Below, in pieces: positions 32,930 through 42,639 of a DNA stretch of 64,000 bases. The position numbers and the translations under genes are program-made. Under the pieces are notes generated by a model. The model was not told where the DNA came from. It did no database searches and saw nothing but the letters and a program-made list of their open reading frames with translations. Numbering within the stretch: the stretch's first letter is position 1; every line of letters begins with the position of its first letter. The DNA is from Linum tenue. Taxonomy: Eukaryota > Streptophyta > Magnoliopsida > Malpighiales > Linaceae. The stretch covers positions 3,038,001-3,102,000 of the forward strand of contig CAMGYJ010000011.1 in assembly GCA_946122785.1 (NCBI GenBank), given 5' to 3'.

Positions 32930-35900
32930 CTACTTTGCCTTCTTTTTCCCTTTCCCTTTCTGCATACTCCAATCTTTTGCTTTTTGAATTATTGCATCCT
33001 TGTGGCCGTTATAGTTCCATAACAGGAGGTTAGCTGCAATCCGTGTTCGTTGTTCCTCCACATGTTCCTGCTTGTGCCAAATGTTTTTACATTCCACCGG
33101 AATGTGACCCGCCCATAGCTCCATGTAAAGGCAAGCGAACACACCGCAATCATGGTTGCCAAATTGCTGAGGAACATCAGCAATGCTGAATTCCCACTCA
33201 TCCAATTTACAGTCGACCCCCTTCTCTTTGAAAAACTCTGTCACGTACTCAAAAATCACTTTCCCCACTGGTCCATGATCCTCCTTAGCCTTCCGGGCAT
33301 TGGGCTTTTTGCTGTCCAGTAGGAAAGTCTTCCTGTTCTTCATGTCAGCGACATACACTCGGTAGTGATCATCGCGAAACATTGGAAAGAAGATCTGAAA
33401 CACAATACAGTTAGTGAGTTAATTAATCATTGTCTAATATCCTAACAACCCAGATGAATATCTCAACAACCCAGAATAATATCCGACAAAGAAGAATAAA
33501 ATATCCTATAAACCCAGACCAATATCAAAGAAAGTCAGAAAAATATCCAAACACTGAAGACACTTACATAATCACATGTGGCCAAGTTTTCTCGTGACAG
33601 CAATGGATTATGGGCGTGGAAAGAAATATACCCCGAGATTCTTGCCTTGTCCATTGGTTGTTTATTTTTAGCATCGTCGACGGCATGTTGCTATTTAGAA
33701 GAGACAACAATATCAAATTAGACATGTGAAACATAAATAGGATCTAAGTAGTGAAGATAATACTTACCACATAGCTCCATGGGAAGACAATTCTCTTCAC
33801 CATCTCTTTACGTTCTTCATGGTGATTTAGGAATTGCCCGTATATGTTTACGACTTGGCTATGAACCCATCTTTTACGCTTCAAGGACAATATTTGGCAA
33901 CCATTAAGCTTCCCCTTTGGAGTGTCCACGATAAAGTCAAAACTGTAAAACACAAAATAAAAGCCAGGTTAATAGCCATGAATTTAACATATTGAGATAT
34001 TAATTCAAGAAGGAAACATGACAACTTACTCATTTTCAGAGGTGGTACTAAAGATGAACTCAACCACTTGCCGTGCTGTTTCGTCGAGTTTCTTCGAAAG
34101 AGACTTTGCCAAAACGTACACTGATGTGTCGATTGGGTGGTGTTTTGACCTCTCGAATGCAGGAGTTTTAATAGTTGCCTTCCATGCTTCTGGTGTGATT
34201 GAGTGCAGAAACTCTGCCTCCTCCTGAGTCATAGGCCTCTGACTAACGAGAACATCATCGTCGCTATCCTCCAGCAACCTCTGGCATGCTGCCGCTATAA
34301 GCTCCCCCTCTGATGGTGCTGCTTCTCCTTGCGTCAGAACCTCAGTAGAAGGATCGAACACAGTAGCAGTATCCTCGGAAGGTATCTGCAAAACAATGCC
34401 AAAGGTATGACCATCTTCCCAGGCTAGTATAGTATCCACAGAATAAGAAAAAAACCTCCAAGAAGAACAGACTAATATCCAAAGAAAACAAAACAAATAT
34501 CATGGCTTCCCAGTCTACTATCCATAGAAAAAGAAACAAATATCCAGGAAGCCTAAGCTAAAATCCAAAGTGCAAGAAAAAATATCCAGGAGTTAAAGAC
34601 TAATATCCAAGGAATACAGAACAAATATCCTGGGAGAACAGACTAATATCCAATGAAAAAGACAGAAATATCCAGGAAGAACTGACACTACTCGTATCCT
34701 CCAGAATTTACCGTAGACGGGGGTGTCTCTATACTCTCTTCAGCAGCAGCAGCGGTCTGGAGAGCAATCTGCATTACATTCACTTGACCAAAAATGGACT
34801 CCGTATGCTGAACCTCGGGATCAACAACAGGCACCTCCACCTCAGTACTCGACTCAACAACAGGCACCTCCACCTCAGTACTCGACTTAACAACAGGCAC
34901 CTCCACCTCAGGCTCGGCAATTGACTCTGGCTCCACCTCAGTATCGACAACAGACTCTGACTCCACCTCATCACTCGGCTTAACAACAGAGGCCTCAACA
35001 TCAACCTCAACAAATGCCTCTGACTCAACCTCCACATCAGTAGTCGACTTAACTGCCTCCGACTCCACCTCAGGCTCGACCACTGTATCTGGCTCCATAA
35101 CCACCTCAGGCTCCACCTGAGTCTTCTCACGTATTCTCCGAGAGTACACGCGGCCGAACATATTCTTGCCTTTCACGTATCCCTCCTTTTCCATTTCCCC
35201 TTTGGTCACGGGAACCAATTTCGCCAATCTGCCCCTCTTCCTTCTTCGTTTTGGTCGCTGAAAAAACATGAGGCGCCTGTTATCCAACTAATACAAAGTA
35301 CTATCCAGACAAGAGGCGCCTGTTATCCAGACCACACAGAGTAATATCCAACGTATAGAAACTATTATCCAGACCACACAGAGTAATATCCACACAACAG
35401 ACGAATGTTATCCAGACAAGAAATAAAAATATCCAAACACTGTGCAACAGTTATCCAGACAAAACAAAGTAATATCCAAACATAGAGCACTTGCTCTCCA
35501 CACTGGACAGAGTAATATCCAATACATAAAAGTAACAGATCCTTAACAAGTAAACAAACTTTTGTTCAGCCATTCCAACATGGCAATTATAACATCCACT
35601 TAAACAGAAGAAAAATGCAAAGTTCAATTGTTTCCTTGACGGCGCATAATGGCGACTCTCCAGACATTATCCCGCCTTGATTCCCATACATCCATCACTT
35701 TTTCAGTCAATGACTCCAATGCCTTAAGCTACACATATATTGAAAAACAATTTAGTTCGCTACATGCACCCATGTCTATTAACCCACGATTTTGACATGC
35801 AAAGAGAAGATCTACATACCTCATCGTCCTCAAGGGATTCCAAGTCAACATCCGCCCACCAATCAGTAGCAGGAGCTGAGCTGCTCGACCCTGAAGTCCA

Positions 35901-37784
35901 ATCCATCCTGACACGCTCTGGACGGAAGCGGGATCTCACTTCCTCCCTTGACAACAACATGGGACCCAAGATATATTTGTCATCTACCTTGGGGATATTC
36001 GAGCACACCTTATCCACCCTTGGGTCGAACCAATAGCTGCAGGTCGGGATGGTTTTGGTGGCAAACCCTCTCACATTAAGGAAGTCTAGCAAATGGATCT
36101 ACAAAAAACGTTCAGAACAGATATCAGAAATGAAATGAACTAATATCCCTAGAATGTTAACTAATATCAACAAATGAAGTAAACAATATCAACAATGTTA
36201 AAGTAGAAGTAGAAGTTACCATCAAGAAGTGGATATCTCCTAGAGGCCATTGCTGATGCCCACCCGCCCTAGCTTCAGCTTCATTTTCCTTAACCCGACC
36301 CAACTCAAACTTCAGATTACGGGCAACAAAACCACTCCAATTAAAAGTGGCAATGTCCTCCACCCTTCCAACCATGTACTCTGCATAATCGAGATCACAA
36401 ATTCGTGACATCTTCGGGGCGAGCATCGAACCAAGAGCCAGCAACACAAATTGCTTCACCGCTGCTGCAACAGGTGGTCGCCTTTTCGGTGCATGATCTG
36501 GACCACCACAGGCTGCCTCTCGAAGATCCATAACTTCTACATTTCGACTACGAGTACACTCCATGTTCAGCTCCTCCTTGAACATCTCAAGCATCTTGTC
36601 GTTCGACTTGACGACATCAATCTCAGCACCAACACTAGGCAGCCCGTATACACGGGCAACATCCTCAGCTTCGATGGTAAGCACCTTCTTGTCATCCCCT
36701 TCACCGAAAATGAATGAATTGGTGCGCACATCAAACTGTGCCATCAACGAATCGAACAACTTCTTAGGAACATTTGACAGACGAAGCTCCAATAGCCCTC
36801 CAAATCCAGCCTTCTCCAACTCTTTCTTGCAGGCTTCATAGTACCTCGGCTCTTCCTTCCAGTATTTTATAACATCTAGCAGAGATTTGGTGTGGCACCG
36901 AAATCTGTACCAAGGCTTGCCTTGTCCTAGAATGTGAACTACTGGTGCACGTACTTGCGGGGCGACTTCAGCAACTTCTTCTTCTTCCTCATCCTCCTCT
37001 GCCTGTGGCGGTGGTGATGGCTGTCGTGATCGCTGTCTCTTCACGTTCGTTTTATCCCTGCACGGACAAATATCCAAAATATATCAAACAATTATCAAGG
37101 CAAATAGCAAAAAATATCACGCTGGTACAAAAAATATATCCAAATGTATCAAAAAATTATCCAGGAAAGCCACAACTAATATCATGCTGATAACAAACAA
37201 ATATCCAGATATATCAAACAGTTATCCAAGCAAGTCACAACAGATATCATGCTGGAAAAAAACAAATATCCAAAAGGATCAAACAATTATCCAGGAAAGA
37301 CACAACTGATATCATGCTGTTCACAAACCAATATCTAGCTTTATCAAACAATTATCCAGGCAAACAACAACAAATATCATGCTGTCAAAAAACCAATATC
37401 CAAATATATCGAAAAACTATCCAGGCAAATAACAACAAATATCAAGCTGATGGAAAACCAATATCCAGAAACATCAAAGAAACAATCCAAGCAATAAACA
37501 ATGTATATCCAGAGATTTAGAGTGCACCGAAATCTGTACCTCGCCTTGCTTTTACCTCGACCTGCTCCTTGTGCAGCTCCTTCAGCTTCAGCTTCTTCTT
37601 CAGCTTCTTCTTCAGCTTCTTCTTCTGCAGCTCCACTCGCTTCAACTTCAGCATCTTTTTCTGCACGTTCTTCTACTTCGACTTCAACATTTTCTTCTTC
37701 CTCATTTTCCTCTGGCTGTGGCGGTGGTGGTGGCTGTCGTGGAGTCGGTCGCTGTTTCCTCTTTGTATTTTTAGTCCTTGCCAT
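32930..37784 (-). CDS. Ulp1/C48-type protease gene of the MULE (8 or 9 exons)
   Basis: Minus-strand exons 37784-37540, 37057-36220, 36098-35820, optional 35728-35666, 35257-34712, 34385-34030, 33942-33768, 33690-33568 and 33394-32930 keep one frame: 1008 residues, or 1029 with the optional exon, whose donor is weak. The N-terminus is basic then Pro/Glu-rich. Exon 2 has the GFGGLLELRLSNVPKKLF ... VARVYGLPS region usual before plant transposon Ulp1 domains. Exon 5 is an acidic VEVPVV-type repeat. The last exons hold the protease, with His in DDHYRVYVADM, Asp in FLLDS, Gln in PQQFG and Cys in NHDCGVF, the complete C48 catalytic set. The family cleaves SUMO-like conjugates; its use to a transposon is unknown. 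Confidence 0.8.
37048..37784 (-). repeat. Tandemly duplicated first exon of the protease gene
   Basis: Exon 1 (KRKQRPTPRQPPPPPQPEE ... YRFRCTLNLW) and the start of exon 2 (KRQRSRQPSPPPQAEEDEE ... YRFRCHTKSL) are paralogous, with matching acceptor-like GTGCAG|GGAT borders about 730 bp apart. The first copy splices before its YRFRC motif, so only the second copy keeps it. Confidence 0.75.
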
Positions 37785-38484
37785 TGATAAATCCCTGCAC
37801 ATACAAATACCCAGATCCTATCAAATAACTATCCAAGAAAGTCAAAACTGATATCAAGATACATCAAACAACAACCCAGGCAATAAACAACAAATATCCA
37901 GAAGAACAGAATGCATATCTTGCTTAACAGAACAAATATCGGAATGAACACAAAGCAAATCCACAAAACCAAGATATAACATCCACAGAATAACGAACGC
38001 ATATCCAGTGACACATATAAATTACCACAAAATAAATATTTGACAAAACTGATATCAAGATACATCAAACAACAACCCAGGCAATAAACAACAAATATCC
38101 AGAAGAACAGAATGCATATCTTGCTGCACAGAACAAATATCGGAATGAACACAAAGAAAATCCACAAAACCAAGATATAACATCCACAGAATAACGAACT
38201 CATATCCAGTGACACATATAAATTACCACAAAATAAATATTTGACCCACGAACCCAAAAAACAAATCCACAAATGGAAAAACCGATCGTAGCCATGAAAC
38301 CCTAACTCAAATCTATCCAAACGAAAATAAATATCCATGAAGACAAATCCACAAAAGGAAAACCCAGATCAAGTCGTAGCCATGAAACCCTAACTCAAAT
38401 TTGTCGAAGCCAAAATGAAACCCTAACTCAAATCTATCCAAACGAAAATAAATACCTTAGTCGCCGCCGAAATCCCGCTTCGGT

Positions 38485-38835
38485 CGCCACCGGTTTCGTG
38501 AGAGGAGAGGGGAACTCGCCGCCGCTTCGCTCGCCGCACCACTCGCCGCCGCACCGCTGGTCATTCGCCGCCGGTTTCGTGAGAGGAGAGGGGAAGTCGC
38601 CGTCACTCGCCGCCGGTTTCGTGAGAGGAGAGGGGAAGTCGCCGCCGCACCGCTCGCTCGCCCGCCGCCGGTTTCGTGAGAGGAGAGGGGAAGTCGCCGC
38701 CGCACCGCTCGCTCGCCCGCCGCCGGTTTCGTGAGAGGAGAGGGGAAGTGAGAGAGAGGGGAAGTGAGAGAGAGGGGAAGTCGATTTGGGGGAGAGGCAG
38801 CAGAGAGGGGAAGTCGAAGTGGGGGAGAGAGGGGA
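38485..38835. repeat. GC-rich GCCGCCGGTTTCGTGAGAGG tandem repeats, right end of the MULE
   Basis: Five or six irregular copies of GCCGGTTTCGTGAGAGGAGA plus GGGGAAGTCGCCGCC lie in the likely promoter or leader of the minus-strand protease gene, followed by GGGGAAGTGAGAGAGA copies. They parallel the CCGGCGA repeats in the leader of the transposase gene at the other end. Confidence 0.8.
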
Positions 38836-38984
38836 AGTGAATTGGGGGGTTTGATTTTTGAATTGTGGGTCCAGTGGGCTTGGTCAGCCATGGGCTCGAC
38901 CAGCCGACCCAAACCGGGTCATCTTCCTCTACCCAAAACCAAGAGCCAACTTACCCTTGCCCACGTGGACAACAAATCCACCGT

Positions 38985-39018
38985 GTGAGTATATACTCAC
39001 ACTTTGGCCTGTGAGCAG
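38985..39018 (-). repeat. Right TIR core of the 11.9-kb MULE
   Basis: Inverted match to 27140-27175. It contains the perfect 16-bp palindrome GTGAGTATATACTCAC. Confidence 0.8.
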
Positions 39019-39040
39019 CATAACTACATTGGTTTAACTT

Positions 39041-39826
39041 GGTACGAAAAGTCCATTTGATCATTAACCCTATCATCATCATGCATGACGCCATAAGGTC
39101 ACATGCAAGGAACTAATTAATTCCAAAACTCCAAATATTCAACCGCCATTCCTTTAATTTGACCTACAACAGATAACTCCGAAATCTCTTCCCTATCTCA
39201 CTCTCCCACAGCTCCATGACTTCGTCATCAAGAAAGTTTATCCCCAATATTGTCAATCCGCGGATCGACCCTTCGGTTGACCCACTTTGATCCTTACCTG
39301 ATGGTAAAAACGGGTCAGACACACCCGTCGGGTCGACCCGTTGCAAGGTTATCGGGTTGGAAGTCACACGACATCATTTTTCAGTTTGCTTTACGAAATG
39401 CGTCTCTTTTCCGGTTTTCCTCTTCTCCTAACCGTATCTTTGAACTTTAAGTTGAACATTTGAATATTAATGTTATATAAGTGTATGAGGATTTTCACAA
39501 TATGTTGAATCCAAGTACAATATGTTATTTTGGTGTTATATTATATATTATTACTCATATGTTAGATGAGATTTGACATAATTTATAAATAGATGAACAA
39601 TATAATAACAAAATATAATTACTTTTTCATATATCCAGGCTAAACCGGGCTAAACTAGTTGGCCCATTAACCCTCGAACCACTTACTCAACCGGGCCAAC
39701 GGGCTAAACTGGTTAACAAAACTTGTTCATCACTATAAAAGTCCCATCAACAACAAATGAATAATCCATCCCCGCAGCCAATAACACAACTAAAATCTCA
39801 ACCCCCCAAAGAAAGAAGAAGCAACA
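39041..39826. other. Intergenic DNA and GST1 promoter region
   Basis: No gene is seen. A GGGTCGACCCG-type palindromic stretch lies near 39330, and GGGCTAAACTGGTT-like words at 39640-39720 look repeat-derived. The 3' part is the promoter of the GST gene. Confidence 0.5.
39734..39740 (+). promoter_or_regulatory. TATA box (TATAAAA) of GST1
   Basis: TATAAAA 87 bp upstream of the ATG at 39827, a normal distance for a plant gene with a 50-60 base leader. Confidence 0.7.
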
Positions 39827-40513
39827 ATGGAAGATGTTAAGCTCCTAGGAACATGGGCTAGTCCATTCAGCTACAGAGTGATTTGGGCTTTGAAGCTGAA
39901 AGGAATAGACTATGAGTACATCGAGCAAGACCTGTCCAACAAAAGTCCCCTGCTCCTCCAATCCAACCCTGTCCACAAGAAAATCCCAGTCCTCATCCAT
40001 AGCGGAAAACCCATATCCGAATCCATGATCATCCTCCGTTACCTGGACGAGTCATGGCCCGAAAACTACCCACTATTGCCCGCCGATCCCTACGAGAGAG
40101 CTGTGGCTAGGTTCTGGATCAAATTCGCGGAGGAGAAGCTGACCTCTGCCTTCGCGATCTTCAGGACTTCAGGGGAAGAGCAAGAGAAAGCGGTGAAGGA
40201 ATCATTGGAGGTGATGAAAACCCTGGAGGAACATGCTTTTGGATTGCTGCTGCTGCAGGAGAAAGCTTTTTTCGGCGGGGACAAGGTCAACATGGTGGAT
40301 CTTGCTTATGGTGTGATGGGTTATTGGTTGGATGCGGTTGAGGATTGTACCGGTGTCAAATTGATGGATCCCCTGAAGTTTCCTCTGTTCCATGGCTGGG
40401 TTAATAGGTTCAATGAAGCCCCTGTGATTAAGGATAATCTTCCCGATCGAGAAGAGTTGTTTGCTTACTTCAAACGTCGCAGGGAGATGATAGTTTCTGC
40501 TACATCAAGCTGA
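39827..40513 (+). CDS. GSTU: Tau-class glutathione S-transferase (228 aa), intronless
   Basis: One open frame of 228 codons, the usual length of Tau GSTs. The thioredoxin-like N-terminal domain has the catalytic Ser in WASPFSYRV (residue 12), the glutathione-binding KKIPVL and the ESM pair; the helical C-terminal domain starts near residue 85 (ERAVARFWIKFAEEK). It conjugates glutathione to electrophiles such as herbicides and peroxides in the cytosol. Tau GSTs normally have one intron right after the FxxKFAxxK motif, where GST2 in this window still has it; here the sequence runs straight through. A poly(A)-type AATAA lies near 40676. The gene looks functional. Confidence 0.96.
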   Translation: MEDVKLLGTWASPFSYRVIWALKLKGIDYEYIEQDLSNKSPLLLQSNPVHKKIPVLIHSGKPISESMIILRYLDESWPENYPLLPADPYERAVARFWIKFAEEKLTSAFAIFRTSGEEQEKAVKESLEVMKTLEEHAFGLLLLQEKAFFGGDKVNMVDLAYGVMGYWLDAVEDCTGVKLMDPLKFPLFHGWVNRFNEAPVIKDNLPDREELFAYFKRRREMIVSATSS

Positions 40514-40854
40514 AGTAACGAGGTTTCTGAATTATGTTTCGGTCAATCAGAGTGTTCTTGGTTTTTTTTTCCCCCTGCATGTTGCGTTCTGGGTGTTGAC
40601 AGTATGTCTACTATGTATGTTTTGTGGCTGTTCGACTGTAATTTCTTTCCTTGTTGAATCTGTCATTTGTCGTATAAATAACGACGGAAACTATGAGTAC
40701 AAGTTTGGATTAAAACTAGTTTTCACTTTAAGCATTCATGTTGAGCTCATGCGCGTATGTATTCGAGGATACTAAAACAACGCTGAAGTAACAATCAAAC
40801 TTCATGCCTACCAAACCCCACATTTGGTACCTTACAAAACCCCGACTGGCAGGC

Positions 40855-41145
40855 TTAAGCAACCATAGACGGTTTGGAAGCAGCTGACAACCTGGACCGC
40901 TTCTTGGCTAAGCTCTCGCTCCGGCGATCCCTCTGCTCTTTCAAATCTTGATGCAAGGAGCTTCTGGTACTAGGCAGCATCAGCATTGGCCTTTGCAACT
41001 CTCCTCTTCTTCTTCGCTGCCAGCCTTGCTCTCTTCCTTTGGAGAGTCAATGGAGTCACCAACCTCTGGATTTTAGGAGCCTTGCTCGCTTCCTTCCCAT
41101 TTTTCCGGATTAAAGTTCGGCGGTAGGTATTCACATAATTTCGGA
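40855..41145 (-). pseudogene. RPS6 pseudogene: Ribosomal protein eS6 C-terminal pseudogene
   Basis: The minus strand reads NYVNTYRRT, then [20 protein letters not shown], then [15 protein letters not shown] and a TAG stop. Beyond the stop YQKLL is readable, and after a one-base shift SESLAKKRSRLSAASKPS to the end. This is the C-terminal third of eukaryotic eS6, a small-subunit protein phosphorylated at its tail by S6 kinase. There is no upstream part and no intron, so it is a truncated copy, perhaps retro-derived. Confidence 0.9.
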
Positions 41146-41149
41146 ATGT

Positions 41150-41905
41150 ACGTTGATTTATGAAAAGGAAGGTAAAGTTATTTCCGAAATCCTGTATATC
41201 CAAAAATAATTCATGTTTTGAAAATTTATTCCTAGTAAAAACTGTACTCCTTAAAAAGTGATGCGAAATGAAAAAAAAATCATAAGGTTTGGATTTTGGA
41301 GTACAAAGTTATAGTTTTTCAAGGTTATTGATGATTTTTAGCGTTGAAGGAGTAAAACTTTGTCAATATGTAATTGTTTCAATGGAAGAGTTGTAATTTG
41401 GTGATGTAGATGTTGTGCTAAATTTAGAAAACTATTTATTACTTCGGTTCGAACCCTCACTCCCACAAAATGCTTCTTTTTTTAATCTCTACTAAATAAA
41501 AAAAATTAATATGGGATGATAGTGTTTTGAACTTAGGACCTCTTTTAAACAATAAACAACTAAACAAGTTGTGCCAACAAAACTAATGTTAGTTTTGCAG
41601 AAAAAAAAAATATTATTATAAACCGCCGGGTAGGGGTGTGGTTTGTAACCAAACCGCCCCGGCCCCATGCGGTTAGCAAAACCGCCCCCTACCCGTGTGG
41701 TTTTCATTGAAATCTGCGCCCCCACCCAGCGGTTTTTGAAAATTTTGCTATTTTTGGAATTTTTTGGGGTTGGTTGCTATTTTTGTTAAAATAAATTAAA
41801 ATAGTGCTATTTCTGGAAAAACTCCCAAAAGAGCCTAGATCATCTACACAAGCTAGCAAATATAGCTGAGAAGCTTTCAGAACAACTGTCAACTCCAACC
41901 GGATT
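41150..41905. other. AT-rich flank with an inverted AAACCGCC/GGCGGTTT patch
   Basis: No gene. GC-rich words AACCGCCC / GGGCGGTT-like at 41620-41740 lie within otherwise AT-rich repeat-like DNA. Confidence 0.35.
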
Positions 41906-42639
41906 CTCCTTACGCTATGTTTGGGAAGAGGTCATGTAAATGGGAGGGGTGCAAATGTGAGGGGTAAACACAGTTTCCAACACATTTGCACCCATTCGGT
42001 TAATTTGTAACAGTAGGAGGGTGCAAAACTATTTTTTCGGCTTATCCCCGAATTGGGGTGCAAGGGAAGGAAGGAGAAGGGGGAGGGGGAGAGGGAGAAA
42101 ATTAATTTTCTAATCAATTTTTTATTTTTTTATAATCATATAATAATTAATATTATCAATTTCTTTTCTTATAATTATCTTTAATGTAGATATGTTCGGG
42201 GGTTGACCGTTTGACTCCGAGAGCAAGTTTATCGATGTGCATCTAGTCAAATCGAGGTCTCTTAGGTGACTCGAATTTGTGCAAGAAACTAAAAATACGA
42301 TTGTGCTTATGGAAAAGGTAGCGAGGAACGATTTGGTTGACTTAATTTACTTAATTTTTAAAGACAAACATATGGTTTGGTAATAAATGAATTATATAAG
42401 TTTGGTTGACTTAATTTACTTGACTAAATAGTTTTTTTTTTTACAAAGGTGAAGATTAATAAAAAGAAATGAGATACAAATAGTTCATGGTTCAGGAGAA
42501 GTGAACCTGGGAAGAGACTAGCAACACCTGATAACAAGGCAGGAGAAGCGGGAAAAGAAACCAGAAACACCAATTGAACATAACAGAAACAGCTCCCAGG
42601 AAACAGAGGAGGCTACTGTGACATATTCCCTTCAAGCCA

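Larger units (their letters stand above)
27128..39031. mobile_element. 11.9-kb MULE with transposase, GRF and Ulp1-like genes
   Basis: The ends share an inverted core CTGCTCACAGGYCAAAGTGTG (27140; complement ending 39018) plus GAGTAKATACTCAC. An imperfect direct repeat GTTTAACT(C/T) (27119-27127 and 39032-39040) is the probable 9-bp target duplication. Inside are a plus-strand transposase gene, a plus-strand small zinc-finger ORF and a convergent minus-strand gene ending in a Ulp1-type protease. MULEs that carry Ulp1-like genes (the Kaonashi type) are known from several plants. All exons of both large genes join in frame, so this copy may be autonomous or only recently silenced. Confidence 0.85.

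Noticed and set aside
34780..35130. Arg/Leu-rich open frame overlapping the acidic exon
   Set aside because: It is the alternative-frame shadow of the VEVPVV-type repeat exon of the protease gene.
37501..37851. Ser/Ala-rich and Phe-rich plus-strand frames
   Set aside because: Antisense shadows of the Glu/Ala-rich first exon of the protease gene.
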